Below, in pieces: positions 9,295-18,873 of a stretch of 32,988 nucleotides of DNA. The position numbers and the translations under genes were made by a program. The notes beneath the pieces are model-generated. The model did not search any database and was not told where the DNA came from. It was given only the letters and a program-made list of their open reading frames with translations. This DNA comes from Spirochaetales bacterium. Its GTDB lineage: Bacteria > Spirochaetota > Spirochaetia > JABMQR01. Position 1 is the first letter of the stretch. Each line of letters opens with the position of its first letter. The DNA is taken from the NCBI GenBank assembly GCA_023139255.1, contig JAGLNY010000069.1:1-32988 (forward strand), written 5' to 3'.

Positions 9295-9773
9295 AAGATA
9301 TAATTACTGCTAATACATTATTTATTGAAACTTCACCACTGATTCAGAAAATAGGACTTGATCTTGTAGATATCACTGAAAGTGAACAACACAATTCAGT
9401 TCAGGTAAGAGTTGTTGTAAAAGCTTTAAACAGGATAACTACTATAGGTGATTGTACCAGGGTTCACAAATTGCTTGAACCTCGCCTGGAATTGTTAGTA
9501 AACAATAAAGATTTAAATATTGAAGTTTCTACTCCAGGATTACAGAGGAACTTCAAAGATGTTTATGAATTTAAATTGTTTAAGGGTGAAAACGTTAAGG
9601 TTTTTGACGACAGAATTTCTGAATGGGTTACAGGAAGAATTTCAGATATTCAGACAGAAGATGATGTTCTTTCTTTGGATATATTCGTGAAGAAAGAAAA
9701 TAATACTATTAAAATACCATATAAATATATCAAAAAAGCTAAACTGGAAGTTGTGTGGGGGGATAAGAAATAA
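9288..9773 (+). CDS. rimP: Ribosome maturation factor RimP
   Basis: 161 residues (E. coli 150). The N-terminal domain begins with the usual helix and a GLDLVDI strand. The conserved EVSTPGLQR (EVSSPGLDR in E. coli) sits at about residues 79-87, followed by the SH3-like C-terminal domain. RimP binds the free 30S subunit and helps assemble its head. It is the first gene of the classical rimP-nusA-infB-rbfA order, with its stop overlapping the nusA ATG (TAATG). No Shine-Dalgarno is visible close to its ATG, which immediately follows the leader terminator. Translation may depend on the short upstream ORF or on a leader structure. Confidence 0.96.
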   Translation: MLKDIITANTLFIETSPLIQKIGLDLVDITESEQHNSVQVRVVVKALNRITTIGDCTRVHKLLEPRLELLVNNKDLNIEVSTPGLQRNFKDVYEFKLFKGENVKVFDDRISEWVTGRISDIQTEDDVLSLDIFVKKENNTIKIPYKYIKKAKLEVVWGDKK

Positions 9774-11209
9774 TGGCCACAGGATTAAGTGCTGTAATAA
9801 AAAGCCTTGTAATAGACCGCGGGGTTTCAGAGGAACTAATTCTGCAGACTATAGAAGATTTTCTTCTTGCTGCTTATAAAAGAAAATACGGTACTTCTGA
9901 GAATGCTGTAGTGAAATTTGATAATGATGGGGATGAAGTTACCCTTTATTCCAGGAAAATAATTGTAGATGAAGTTGAAGATGAAGTTATGGAACTTCCA
10001 CTTGACGAAGCTCTGCTGTTGAATGATGAATGTGAAATAGGTGATGAACTATTAATTGAGATAGATCCGAAAAGTTTTGATAGAATTGCGGTTCAAAGTG
10101 CTAAGCAAAAAGCAAAACAGACATTACGAGAGATTCAGAAGGATACATTATATTCTGAATTTAAAGGAAAAGAAGGTGAGATGGTCATCGGTTATTACCA
10201 ACGCGATAAAAACGGTGATATATTTATTGATCTTGGAAAAACAGAAGGAATTTTACCAAAGAGATTCCAATCACCGCGTGAAATTTATCGTAGAAATGAT
10301 AGAGTTAAAACTTTGATATATAACGTTGAAAAAAGCTCTTCCGGCTTACGTATTATTCTTTCACGAACTCATACTGATTTTGTAAAAAAACTATTTGATC
10401 TTGAGGTTCCCGAATTATATGATAACTCGATAGAAATATATAAAATTGTGCGTGAACCGGGGTATCGTACAAAATTGGCAGTCTACTCAAACCGGACTGA
10501 TATTGATCCTGTTGGAGCCTGTGTCGGTCTGAAGGGTATCCGTATTCAGACAATTGTCCGGGAACTTGAGGGAGAGAAGATCGATGTCTTAAAATATGAG
10601 ACTGACCCGACATTTTTTATTAAGAATGCACTATCTCCAGCTGAGGTAAAGCAGGTATATATTTTAGATGAAGCCAAACGTTCTGCGCTCGCTGTAGTTG
10701 CTGAAAATCAGCTGTCTTTAGCAATCGGGAAACAGGGTCTGAATGTTCGGCTTGCAAACAGATTGGCTGATTGGAATATAGATGTAAAAACAGAAGAACA
10801 ATTTCTTGAAATGGATATTGCTCAGGAGTCAAGACGTGGACTTGATGCACTTTTCTCTGATGAACCTGAAGACGAAATAATCAATATTGAGGATATACCG
10901 GATATTGATGAAAGAATTGTAAAAATTCTTGATGAAAATGAAATTGTAAGAATAGAAGATTATATAAATATGTCAACTGCTGAGCTTTCAGGGATTCCTG
11001 GATTATCAGAAAGTGATATAAAAACTATTAATGAAGCGATTAATGAATATGTAGATATAGTTGAAGAAGAATCTGATGCACTTGATGATGAATATGAAGA
11101 AACTTTTGAGTGCCCTGAATGTGGATATTCATTAACGGAAGATATGACATCTTGCCCAAACTGTGGTGTTGGGTTAAGTTTTGAAGAAGAAGTTGTTGAG
11201 GAAGATTAA
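9773..11209 (+). CDS. nusA: Transcription termination/antitermination factor NusA with C-terminal zinc ribbon
   Basis: 478 residues. The RNA-polymerase-binding N-terminal domain spans about 1-125 and an S1 domain about 136-200. KH1 carries the GACVGLKG motif (about 248) and KH2 the AIGKQG motif (about 317). An acidic linker follows, then one helix-hairpin-helix unit of the kind found in NusA C-terminal repeats (about 375-430). The unusual part is the end: Cys447, Cys450, Cys461 and Cys464 form a CPEC-x10-CPNC zinc ribbon followed by an acidic tail. NusA controls pausing, intrinsic termination and antitermination, so it is a candidate regulator of the terminator in its own leader. rimP overlaps its first base. 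It lacks the nusA-ylxR-L7Ae spacing genes of Firmicutes; infB follows directly. Confidence 0.97.
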   Translation: MATGLSAVIKSLVIDRGVSEELILQTIEDFLLAAYKRKYGTSENAVVKFDNDGDEVTLYSRKIIVDEVEDEVMELPLDEALLLNDECEIGDELLIEIDPKSFDRIAVQSAKQKAKQTLREIQKDTLYSEFKGKEGEMVIGYYQRDKNGDIFIDLGKTEGILPKRFQSPREIYRRNDRVKTLIYNVEKSSSGLRIILSRTHTDFVKKLFDLEVPELYDNSIEIYKIVREPGYRTKLAVYSNRTDIDPVGACVGLKGIRIQTIVRELEGEKIDVLKYETDPTFFIKNALSPAEVKQVYILDEAKRSALAVVAENQLSLAIGKQGLNVRLANRLADWNIDVKTEEQFLEMDIAQESRRGLDALFSDEPEDEIINIEDIPDIDERIVKILDENEIVRIEDYINMSTAELSGIPGLSESDIKTINEAINEYVDIVEEESDALDDEYEETFECPECGYSLTEDMTSCPNCGVGLSFEEEVVEED

Positions 11210-11223
11210 GATCAGGAAGGAAA

Positions 11224-13737
11224 ATGGCTGAAGAAAACAAGGTGAATAAACCAAAAGCTACATTAATTAAACATCCCAGGAAAGCCCCGGAAGCAGCACC
11301 TGTAAAAACTGTTGATGAAAAAAAACCGGTTGAAAAAAAACGTGTTGTGGTTATTAAGAAAAAAGTTGTTGTCAAAAGACCAACAATTACTACTCCAGCC
11401 GAAGTTCCGGATGATGCAAAGAGTGAAAAAATAGCTTATGAGAAAACCCGGAAGGGGCAACCCTCTCAAAGTGAAAATGCTGAATTAAAGTCTCATTCTT
11501 CAGTTAAGACAAAAAAACCAGATAGGGTTTTACATGATAAAACTGGTCGTCAAAGTAAGTCCGGGGATCAGACAAAAAAGAAACCTGAACCTGTTAAATC
11601 TGATGTAAGAAGACGTACGGATTTTCGTTCAAACCAACCTCGTCCTGCTGGAATCAGAGTAGGAACATTACATGGAAAACCGGTTTCCAATTCTGATCGA
11701 CCTGGAAATTTTCGGGATCAGCGCGGGAGAACTCCTGCCAGACCTGGCCGTCCTCCAATTAGTTCTGGTAAAGGTGCCCCGGTTAGAAGAAGTGAACCTG
11801 GTCGATTTAACAGAAGCAGACCTGGAGGAGGAGAACCTTCTACCATCCAGGAAAACCAGAAAACAGTAAAAAAAGTATTTAAACCAAAAAATAAAAGACA
11901 AAGAGATTTTCAGAAAAAAAGAGAGGGATTAATAGAAAAAGATTTTCAGATAAAGAAAAAAACTATTAATAAAACCAATCCAATCCCTAAAAAAATAGAT
12001 ATGATGGAAGTTATTACTGTTTCTGAACTAGCCAAGAAAATGAACCTAAAAGCTTCAGAACTCATAGGAAAACTTATGAATATGGGAATGATGGTTACAA
12101 TTAATCAGCAAATCGACTCAGAAACAGCACAAATTCTCGCCAGTGAATATGGATGTGAGGTAAATGTCGTTTCTTTATATGAAGAGACATTAATTAAAAC
12201 AGAAGACGATGCTAATGCTGAACTAAAACACCGCCCGCCAATCGTTACAGTGATGGGACATGTTGACCATGGAAAGACTAAACTTCTCGATGCTATTCGT
12301 GAGACTGATGTTGTTTCAGATGAATTTGGTGGAATAACTCAGCATATTGGGGCTTATAAAGTTCAATACAACGATAATGATATTGTATTTCTTGATACAC
12401 CGGGTCATTCAGCTTTTACACTTATGAGAGCTCGCGGGGCTCAGGTTACTGACATTGTTATACTTGTAGTTGCTGCGAATGATGGTGTTATGCTGCAGAC
12501 AAAAGAGGCTATAGATCATGCTAAGGAGGCAGGTGTACCAATTATTGTAGCAATTAATAAAATTGATTTACCTGAGGCAAGTCCTGAGCGTGTAAAACAG
12601 CAGCTCTCGGAATATGATCTGTTACCGGAAGATTGGGGTGGGTCTACTCTCTATTGTGAAATTTCTGCTTTAAAGCGGCTCGGGATAGATGAATTACTTG
12701 ATATGATCTTGCTTCAAGCAGAAATGCTTGAACTTGATGCAAACTACGAATGCAGAGCCGAAGGAAAAATTATTGAATCGAAAGTTGATCATGGTCGGGG
12801 CATCGTATCTACAGTTATTATTCAGAGAGGAACTCTAAAAGTTGGTGATTCCTTTATAGCAGGGGTCTACTCAGGAAAAGTTCGAGCTTTGTTTAATGAC
12901 AAAGGACAAAAAATTGATGAGGCAACTCCTTCAACGCCTGTAGAAATACTTGGTTTCACAGGAATACCTAATGCAGGAGCTCCTTTCCAGGTAACTGAGA
13001 CAGAAAAAATTGCTCGTCAGATCGGGGCAAAAAGACAGGAATTAGAAAGACAGGGTGTGGCTAATAATGTGAAAAAAGTTACGCTTGATAATCTTTTCGA
13101 CTCAATACAGGAAGGAGAAATCCAGGAACTGAAAGTTATTATTAAGGGAGATGTACATGGTTCTGTGGAAGCCCTGCAGACTTCACTTGAGAAACTTTCT
13201 ACTTCTGAAGTACGTTTAGCAGCCATCAGGGCTTCTGCCGGAGCAATTATTGAAGATGATATCAATCTTGCATCAGCCTCAAATGCTATTATAATTGGTT
13301 TCAATGTTCGACCAACACCAAAAGCAAAATTACTTGCTGACAGGGAAAAGATTGATATTCGTAAATACAATATTATTTATGATGCAGTAGATGATATGAA
13401 ATTAGCAATGGAAGGACTTCTTGCTCCTGATATCAAAGAGGAGATAATTGGTAAAGTAGAAGTACGTGAAACTTTTAAAGTTCCTAAAATCGGTCTTATT
13501 GCAGGATGTTTTGTCCTTGAAGGAAAAGTTCAGAGAAATGCCTCAATTCATGTAATTCGGGATAGTGTGGAACAGTATACTGGTAAAGTTACTTCTTTAA
13601 AAAGATTTAAAGATGATGCCAGAGAAGTTCTTGAAGGATTTGAGTGTGGTTTAAGTGTTGATAGTTATCAAGACATAAAAGTTGGAGATATCCTTGAAGT
13701 ATTTCAGATTATTGAAATTGCAAAAAAACTAACTTAA
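11224..13737 (+). CDS. infB: Translation initiation factor IF-2
   Basis: 837 residues. A Lys/Arg/Pro/Gly-rich, low-complexity N-terminal region covers about 1-255, then an IF2-N domain (about 259-335: VSELAKKMN...[12 protein letters not shown]). The GTPase domain has G1 GHVDHGKT at 345-352, G3 DTPGH and G4 NKID, followed by the OB-fold domain II, domain III and the C-terminal fMet-tRNA-binding domain. It delivers initiator tRNA to the 30S subunit. The ATG is preceded by a good AGGAAGG Shine-Dalgarno, 14 bp after nusA. The N-terminal extension is long and arginine/glycine-rich; such regions vary freely between species. Confidence 0.98.
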   Translation: MAEENKVNKPKATLIKHPRKAPEAAPVKTVDEKKPVEKKRVVVIKKKVVVKRPTITTPAEVPDDAKSEKIAYEKTRKGQPSQSENAELKSHSSVKTKKPDRVLHDKTGRQSKSGDQTKKKPEPVKSDVRRRTDFRSNQPRPAGIRVGTLHGKPVSNSDRPGNFRDQRGRTPARPGRPPISSGKGAPVRRSEPGRFNRSRPGGGEPSTIQENQKTVKKVFKPKNKRQRDFQKKREGLIEKDFQIKKKTINKTNPIPKKIDMMEVITVSELAKKMNLKASELIGKLMNMGMMVTINQQIDSETAQILASEYGCEVNVVSLYEETLIKTEDDANAELKHRPPIVTVMGHVDHGKTKLLDAIRETDVVSDEFGGITQHIGAYKVQYNDNDIVFLDTPGHSAFTLMRARGAQVTDIVILVVAANDGVMLQTKEAIDHAKEAGVPIIVAINKIDLPEASPERVKQQLSEYDLLPEDWGGSTLYCEISALKRLGIDELLDMILLQAEMLELDANYECRAEGKIIESKVDHGRGIVSTVIIQRGTLKVGDSFIAGVYSGKVRALFNDKGQKIDEATPSTPVEILGFTGIPNAGAPFQVTETEKIARQIGAKRQELERQGVANNVKKVTLDNLFDSIQEGEIQELKVIIKGDVHGSVEALQTSLEKLSTSEVRLAAIRASAGAIIEDDINLASASNAIIIGFNVRPTPKAKLLADREKIDIRKYNIIYDAVDDMKLAMEGLLAPDIKEEIIGKVEVRETFKVPKIGLIAGCFVLEGKVQRNASIHVIRDSVEQYTGKVTSLKRFKDDAREVLEGFECGLSVDSYQDIKVGDILEVFQIIEIAKKLT

Positions 13738-13738
13738 T

Positions 13739-14095
13739 ATGAGTGAATTTACAAGAAACCGTTTAGAATCAAAATTATTAGGAGCTATTAGTACTATCAT
13801 CACAAGAGGAGATGTTAAAAATCCTGGGCTTAGCAGATTAGTCTCGATAAGCAGCCTTTCGATTTCACCTGATTTTTCACATGCAAGAGTAAACATAACT
13901 TCTTTTGAGGATGAAAATTCACTTCGCCAATCAGTTAATGCTCTTAATAGCGCTTCAAGCTATATTCAGTCGAGGATTTCAAAACTGATAAAAACAAGAA
14001 ATACTCCTAAATTAACATTCTATGTGGATACATCAATACGTGATGGGATGAAAATTAATAATATTATTGATAACATATATGATAATGAAAAATAA
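13739..14095 (+). CDS. rbfA: 30S ribosome-binding factor RbfA
   Basis: 118 residues, usual length. Starts one base after the infB stop. The RNRLESKL start, the PGLSRLVSISSLSISPDFSHARV strand region (seen in pieces) and the C-terminal TPKLTFYVDTSIRDGMKI region match the KH-fold RbfA family. It binds the 30S subunit near helix 1 of 16S rRNA during late maturation, fitting its place after infB. No separate ribosome site is visible, so it is probably translated by coupling from infB. Confidence 0.94.
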   Translation: MSEFTRNRLESKLLGAISTIITRGDVKNPGLSRLVSISSLSISPDFSHARVNITSFEDENSLRQSVNALNSASSYIQSRISKLIKTRNTPKLTFYVDTSIRDGMKINNIIDNIYDNEK

Positions 14096-14981
14096 TGGCA
14101 TACTTTTATATGACAAATCTTCTGGTGTAACGTCTTTTGGTGCGCTTTATCCTATTAAAAAACTGTTTCAAGTAAAAATCGGGCATGCAGGAACTCTGGA
14201 TAAATTTGCTGAAGGCCTTTTAATTGTTTTGCTGGGTAAATACACTAAATTAAATACTATCTTCAGTGGGTTAGATAAAGTGTATGAAGCAGTATTTTAT
14301 ATGGGTATTGAGACTGATACGCTTGATCCGGAAGGCTCTGAAGTTAAAAATTGTGAGTTGCCTACAATCAAGACAATGGAATCAACTTTAAAGAGTTTTA
14401 TTGGAAAGCTTCAGCAAGTCCCGCCAGCATACTCTGCAATTCATGTAAATGGGAAAAGAGCGTATCAGGAAATCCGTAACGGACGGATACCGAAATTAAA
14501 GCAAAGGGAAGTTATGGTATATGATTTTTCTATTATTAGCTGGATACCCCCTTACTTACATGTGCGGATTCACTGCTCTAAAGGAACTTATGTAAGAGCT
14601 CTTGCAAGAGATTTTGCCTATGCCTGTGGCTCAGCGGCTTATGTATGCAAATTAACAAGAACATCAATTGGTCCTTTCAAACTTATGGATGCGACGAATG
14701 AATCTCAATTAGCGGAAAAAGATATTCTCCATGGTTGTGATTTCTTTAAGAAATTATCAGGATTTCATATGGTTGAACCAACTCAAAAAGAACTGGATCG
14801 CCTGAAATATGGAGCATTGCCTGAAACGATGATTCTCCACAATGAGGAAGAAATTGAACCACAATATTGTGTTTTTATTGATAAAGAGGGAAAAGTTTCC
14901 GGAGTTTCTACACTTAAATATGTTAATTCGTATTTAACGCCTGACAAGTTTTTGTTTTCTGTTACTGAAAATGACAAGTGA
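14085..14981 (+). CDS. truB: tRNA pseudouridine(55) synthase TruB
   Basis: 298 residues from the ATG at 14085, which gives an N-terminus (MKNNGILLYDK) that lines up with TruB proteins. In-frame ATG at 14079 and TTG at 14067 are alternatives that only add residues inside rbfA. The catalytic motif is GHAGTLDKFAEGLL with the nucleophile Asp39; most TruB proteins have Pro, not Lys, after that Asp. Further TruB signatures are YSA(I/V)HVNGKRAY and CSKGTYVRALARD. It makes pseudouridine 55 in the T-loop of tRNAs. It overlaps rbfA by 11 nt and runs up to ribF, so it is translationally coupled. Confidence 0.95.
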   Translation: MKNNGILLYDKSSGVTSFGALYPIKKLFQVKIGHAGTLDKFAEGLLIVLLGKYTKLNTIFSGLDKVYEAVFYMGIETDTLDPEGSEVKNCELPTIKTMESTLKSFIGKLQQVPPAYSAIHVNGKRAYQEIRNGRIPKLKQREVMVYDFSIISWIPPYLHVRIHCSKGTYVRALARDFAYACGSAAYVCKLTRTSIGPFKLMDATNESQLAEKDILHGCDFFKKLSGFHMVEPTQKELDRLKYGALPETMILHNEEEIEPQYCVFIDKEGKVSGVSTLKYVNSYLTPDKFLFSVTENDK

Positions 14982-14988
14982 GAGTTTT

Positions 14989-15789
14989 ATGAAAATACTT
15001 GATTTTGAAATGTTGAAAAATGCTTATTTATCTTCTGATAGAAAAGCAGCTGTGACTATTGGTGTGTTTGATGGTATACATAAAGGTCACATAAAACTTT
15101 TTCACGAAGTAACCAGAGATCCCGGTCTGGAGTCATTTGTGATAACTTTTTTTACAAATCCTAAAAAGATTCTTCGACCTGATTCCTTTCATGGATGTAT
15201 TTTGACACAGAAGCAGAAATTGGAACATTTAGAGGCCTACGGGATAGATAATGTTATTTTCATTGACTTTTCCTCTGATTTTAGTAAACTACGAGGAGAT
15301 GAATTCTTTAAATATATTTCTTCCAATATTGCAATTGCAAAACTAATTATTGGAAGTAATTTTAGATGCGGAATTAATGCATCATTTACTGCAGCAATGA
15401 TTCAGGCCTTTTTTTTAGGTACTGATACGGAAACTGTTATTGTTGATCAGCTTGTAAGTGATAGCAGAATTAGGATAAGCAGCTCCTATATAAGACAATT
15501 GATTATTCACGGAGAAATGAAGGAGGCTGCTGATTTATTAGACAGAACCTATTCGCTTGATTTTTCTTCAAGCAAGTTGAAGCAATGTGATAAGGTTATT
15601 ATTATACAGAAGACTGAAATTATACAGCTGCTGCCGCCACCGGGGTTGTATGATGTATTGGTAAAGGATGAATCATCAATTATTAATGGAAAATTGAAAA
15701 TAGATGAATCAAAAATAACTATTAGACTTGAAAAAGTGTATGGTGATCTTAAGAATCAGGAAATTATGATTATTGAAAAAATTGATTGA
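14989..15789 (+). CDS. ribF: RibF-type FAD synthetase with degenerate riboflavin kinase domain
   Basis: 266 residues from the ATG at 14989, which has a GAGAG site; an upstream in-frame ATG at 14971 overlaps truB and lacks one. The N-terminal nucleotidyltransferase domain is intact: GVFDGIHKGH (residues 25-34, the HxGH catalytic signature) and the ISSSYIR motif (about 163-169). These residues adenylylate FMN to FAD. The C-terminal part (about 180-266) is shorter than the usual 125-residue riboflavin kinase domain. It retains only edges of it (LLDRTYSL; PPGLYDVLV; LEKVYGDLKNQEI) and lacks the GFPTAN motif that binds ATP-Mg. I infer that FAD synthetase activity is kept while riboflavin kinase activity is doubtful. 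Confidence 0.88.
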   Translation: MKILDFEMLKNAYLSSDRKAAVTIGVFDGIHKGHIKLFHEVTRDPGLESFVITFFTNPKKILRPDSFHGCILTQKQKLEHLEAYGIDNVIFIDFSSDFSKLRGDEFFKYISSNIAIAKLIIGSNFRCGINASFTAAMIQAFFLGTDTETVIVDQLVSDSRIRISSSYIRQLIIHGEMKEAADLLDRTYSLDFSSSKLKQCDKVIIIQKTEIIQLLPPPGLYDVLVKDESSIINGKLKIDESKITIRLEKVYGDLKNQEIMIIEKID

Positions 15790-15810
15790 GGGTAAGGAGA
15801 TATAGCTCAA

Positions 15811-16080
15811 ATGGCTTTTACTAAGGAAAAAAAACAGGAAATTATTAACGAATTCGGTGCAAATGCACAGGATACAGGATCCACAGAAGTACAAATAGCT
15901 CTTATAACAGCCCGGATCGGGGAATTAACAGAGCATTTTAAAGTAAATAAAAAAGATCATGCAAGTAGGCGTGGACTACTCAAAATGGTAGGGCAGCGAA
16001 GAAGACTGCTGCGATACCTTAAAAATACTGAAATTGATAAATACCGGGAACTTCTTGTCAAGTTAAACTTGAGAAAGTAA
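15811..16080 (+). CDS. rpsO: 30S ribosomal protein S15
   Basis: 89 residues, exactly the family size. The four-helix S15 pattern is clear: [17 protein letters not shown], the [21 protein letters not shown] core that contacts the central three-way junction of 16S rRNA, and the C-terminal LNLRK. Preceded by an AAGGAG ribosome site at 15794-15799. Followed by pnp after a 99-bp gap with a hairpin, the same gene pair as in E. coli. Confidence 0.98.
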   Translation: MAFTKEKKQEIINEFGANAQDTGSTEVQIALITARIGELTEHFKVNKKDHASRRGLLKMVGQRRRLLRYLKNTEIDKYRELLVKLNLRK

Positions 16081-16115
16081 CAGGTAAAAAAGAAAATGAG
16101 ATTGCCAAATGATCT

Positions 16116-16136
16116 GCCGCTTTTCTTGAAAGCGGC
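16116..16136 (+). other. Stem-loop between rpsO and pnp (possible RNA-processing/autoregulatory site)
   Basis: A perfect 8-bp GC-rich stem (GCCGCTTT at 16116-16123 with AAAGCGGC at 16129-16136) closes a 5-nt loop. There is no T-tract after it, so it is not a classical terminator. In E. coli the rpsO-pnp spacer holds an RNase III hairpin through which PNPase represses its own mRNA. By position this hairpin could serve the same purpose; that part is inference. Confidence 0.7.
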
Positions 16137-16179
16137 TGTATTATGTATTCAGCACATCTCGGAAAAAGGAAATAAATAG

Positions 16180-18279
16180 ATGATACAAAAAGTAACGGTA
16201 AGAATAGGTAAAGAAGACCTTATTCTTGAAACAGGAAGAATGGCAAAACAAGCTAATGGTGCTGTGTTTGCTTCATACGGCGGCAGTTCCGTACTAGCAA
16301 CTGCATGCTGCGGCAGCAGTAAAGTAGAGGGACTGGATTATGTACCTCTGCAGGTTGAATATAATGAGAAATATTATGCAGCAGGAAAGATCCCTGGCGG
16401 ATTTCTAAAAAGAGAAGGAAGACCTAAAGACAAGGAAATTCTTGTCTGCAGATTGATTGACAGACCAATGAGACCTCTTTTCGATAAAGCTTTTGGCAGA
16501 GAGATACAGGTAGTTCCGACGGTTGTTTCTACAGACCAGATAAATCCTCCTGATATGGTAGCAATGGTTGCAGCTTTTACCTCTGTTGCAATCTCGGACA
16601 TACCTTTTGATGGTCCTGTCGGGGCTGTAAGGATTTGTTCACTTGATGGTGAGTATATAATTAACCCAACTTTTGATGAGATATCAAGAAGCAGTCTTGA
16701 AATAATTGTCTCCGGAACTAAAGATGGTATTACAATGGTTGAAGGTGGGGCTCTTCAGGTGAGTGAAGATGTATTACTTGGAGCAATTGAAACTGCACAG
16801 CCGGTTATAGCTGAAATATGTAACGCGCAGGAAGAATTTGCTAAATTAGTCGGTCTCGAAAAATTACCAATAATCGAAATTGAAGAAGATCATTCATTCC
16901 TGGACCCGATAAAAGAATATGCATTCCCGTTGCTGCAGGAAGCTTGTTTTGTAAAAGGAAAACATTATAGATACTCTGCTATCAAAAAAGTTAAAAGTGA
17001 TACACAGGAAAAATTTTCTGATTTTATTCAGGATGAAAACCAGAAGAAAGTAGATCAGCTTTTCGAGGATATGGAATACGAAATAGTCCGATCATCAATA
17101 CTGGATAAAGGTATCCGTACAGATGGACGTGGAGCGGAAGATATTAGAGCTATAACATGTGATATTAATGTTTTACCAAGAACCCATGGTAGTGCATTGT
17201 TTACACGTGGTGAAACTCAGAGTCTTGCAGTAACTACCTTGGGTACAGTATATGATGAACAAATGCACGATAATATTGATGGTGAAAAAAGTTATTCACA
17301 CTTTATGCTGCATTATAATTTCCCGCCATTCTCTGTAGGTGAGTGTGGGAGAATGGGAACCGGCAGAAGAGAGATTGGGCATGGGCATCTTGCAATGAGA
17401 GCTTTACAATCTGTACTTCCTGAAAAAGATAAGTTCCCTTATACTATTCGATTAGTATCTGAGATACTTGAATCAAATGGGTCTTCTTCAATGGCTTCAG
17501 TTTGTGGTGGTTCATTATCATTACTTTCAGCTGGTGTTAAACTTGAGAAACCAGTTGCGGGAATTGCAATGGGTTTAATTTCTTCTGAAGATAAAGCAGT
17601 AGTACTAAGTGATATTCTAGGTGAAGAAGATCATCTCGGAGACATGGATTTTAAGGTTACTGGTACTGAAGATGGAATTACTGCCTTCCAAATGGATATT
17701 AAAATTGCAAATGTAAGTAGAGAACTTATGGGTAAGGCTCTGGAACAGGCAAGAAAAGGTAGGTTACATATCCTTGATATTATGAATAAGGTTATTAATA
17801 AACCAAATGATGAACTATCTGAGTATGCCCCCAGAATTGAGACAATGAGTATTGATGAAGAAAAAATTGGTGCAGTAATTGGACCTGGTGGAAAAACCAT
17901 TAAGAGCATTGCGGCAAGGACTTCAGCAGAAGTAAATATAGACAATGATGGTAAAGTTACAGTGTATGGGAAAGATTCAAAATCTGCAATGAGTGCAATT
18001 GACTTAATAAAATCTATTATTGAGGAACCGGAAGTAGGAAGGATATATAACGGTACCGTTAAGAAAATAATGGATTTTGGTGCATTTATTGAGATTTTAC
18101 CTGGTAAAGAAGGTTTATGTCATATATCCAAGATGGCTAAAAAAAGAGTCAATGATGTAAATGATATATTAAAAGTTAATCAGGAAATACCAGTGAAATT
18201 ACTTGAAATAGATCGAATGGGTAGACTTAATTTAAGTTATATTGATGCTCTTATAAAATTAGGAAAAGATACAGAATAA
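16180..18279 (+). CDS. pnp: Polyribonucleotide nucleotidyltransferase (PNPase)
   Basis: 699 residues, standard length. Domain order is RNase PH-like 1 (about 1-215), the helical linker (about 235-320), and RNase PH-like 2 with [18 protein letters not shown] and the catalytic [16 protein letters not shown] region (about 475-495). A KH domain ([11 protein letters not shown], about 566-576) and an S1 domain (about 618-690: [26 protein letters not shown]) follow. It degrades RNA 3' to 5' by phosphorolysis as a trimer. The ATG follows an AAAGGAAA site. It ends the rimP-to-pnp translation/RNA cluster, with a strong hairpin after the stop. Confidence 0.98.
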   Translation: MIQKVTVRIGKEDLILETGRMAKQANGAVFASYGGSSVLATACCGSSKVEGLDYVPLQVEYNEKYYAAGKIPGGFLKREGRPKDKEILVCRLIDRPMRPLFDKAFGREIQVVPTVVSTDQINPPDMVAMVAAFTSVAISDIPFDGPVGAVRICSLDGEYIINPTFDEISRSSLEIIVSGTKDGITMVEGGALQVSEDVLLGAIETAQPVIAEICNAQEEFAKLVGLEKLPIIEIEEDHSFLDPIKEYAFPLLQEACFVKGKHYRYSAIKKVKSDTQEKFSDFIQDENQKKVDQLFEDMEYEIVRSSILDKGIRTDGRGAEDIRAITCDINVLPRTHGSALFTRGETQSLAVTTLGTVYDEQMHDNIDGEKSYSHFMLHYNFPPFSVGECGRMGTGRREIGHGHLAMRALQSVLPEKDKFPYTIRLVSEILESNGSSSMASVCGGSLSLLSAGVKLEKPVAGIAMGLISSEDKAVVLSDILGEEDHLGDMDFKVTGTEDGITAFQMDIKIANVSRELMGKALEQARKGRLHILDIMNKVINKPNDELSEYAPRIETMSIDEEKIGAVIGPGGKTIKSIAARTSAEVNIDNDGKVTVYGKDSKSAMSAIDLIKSIIEEPEVGRIYNGTVKKIMDFGAFIEILPGKEGLCHISKMAKKRVNDVNDILKVNQEIPVKLLEIDRMGRLNLSYIDALIKLGKDTE

Positions 18280-18325
18280 ATATATATTTATAGTTACTCA
18301 TTTTGGTAGATCTTTAAAAATTAAT

Positions 18326-18353
18326 AGCACTGGTGTAGAAATATATCGGTGCT
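18326..18353 (+). terminator. 12-bp hairpin with GAAA loop downstream of pnp
   Basis: Bases 18326-18337 pair with 18342-18353 (nine Watson-Crick and three G-T pairs) around a GAAA tetraloop, followed by the AT-rich stretch CTATTATTTAATT. The T-tract is interrupted, so it may be a weak terminator or a 3'-end-stabilising/processing hairpin rather than a full stop. Confidence 0.5.
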
Positions 18354-18370
18354 CTATTATTTAATTGTTA

Positions 18371-18406
18371 ACAGAAGGAGATGGGGTAGCCCCTGTGTAG
18401 AATATG
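18371..18406 (+). promoter_or_regulatory. dut translation-initiation region: Shine-Dalgarno separated from ATG by a hairpin
   Basis: The only good ribosome site, AGAAGGAG (18373-18380), is 23 nt from the dut ATG (18404), too far for normal use. Between them lies GGGG-TAG-CCCC (18383-18393). Folding it would bring the site to about 12 nt from the ATG. ACA at 18371-18373 can also pair with TGT at 18394-18396, leaving the ribosome site in a bulge. A TAG at 18398-18400 in the dut frame rules out an earlier start. Confidence 0.5.
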
Positions 18407-18868
18407 GGAAACAAACTTAACGATTTTTCCGGGGGAATTAATATAACTTTAGATCCAGGGGCTATTATGCCTTCCTATGCTACTGAAGACTCATCAGGAG
18501 CTGATATTTGCGCGTATCTTCCTGATTCTACATATTATATTTTAGAGCCTGGTGCATTTGCTTTAATCCCAACAGGTATCAGGATGGAAATCAGTCCAGG
18601 TTTTGAGGTCCAAATACGGCCAAGATCGGGGTTGGCAGCGAAAAGTGGTATAACAGTCCTAAATACTCCAGGAACAATTGATGCGGATTATAGGGGAGAA
18701 GTTAAGGTTATACTTATTAACCATAGCGAAATATCGTATACTATAGAACATGGTTCAAGAATTGCGCAAATGGTATTTGCTGAAGTGAGGAAAGCTGAAT
18801 TTCAGCTAACACATAAATTAAATATAACAAGACGTGGGGAAGGAGGTTTCGGGTCTACCGGAACATAG
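18404..18868 (+). CDS. dut: dUTP diphosphatase (dUTPase)
   Basis: 154 residues, normal for a trimeric dUTPase. All five motifs are present: SSGADI (motif 1), RPRSGLA (2), LNTPGTIDADYRGE (3, with the catalytic Asp), RIAQMVFA (4) and the P-loop-like GEGGFGSTG at the C-terminus (5). It hydrolyses dUTP to dUMP, keeping uracil out of DNA and feeding thymidylate synthesis. lptF starts 5 bp after its stop. See the separate entry for the unusual start region. Confidence 0.96.
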   Translation: MGNKLNDFSGGINITLDPGAIMPSYATEDSSGADICAYLPDSTYYILEPGAFALIPTGIRMEISPGFEVQIRPRSGLAAKSGITVLNTPGTIDADYRGEVKVILINHSEISYTIEHGSRIAQMVFAEVRKAEFQLTHKLNITRRGEGGFGSTGT

Positions 18869-18873
18869 AAAAT

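Noticed and set aside
10353-10850. Minus-strand open frames opposite nusA
   Set aside because: They are shadows of the coding strand of a certain gene, with no ribosome site or recognisable protein.
11318-11340. Two A8 tracts in infB as possible transcriptional slippage or frameshift sites
   Set aside because: The frame continues intact through both, they lie in low-complexity Lys codons, and A-runs are common in this genome.
11263-11901. Overlapping frames in the infB N-terminal region on both strands
   Set aside because: They arise from low-complexity Lys/Arg codons; IF-2 occupies the frame throughout with a good start.
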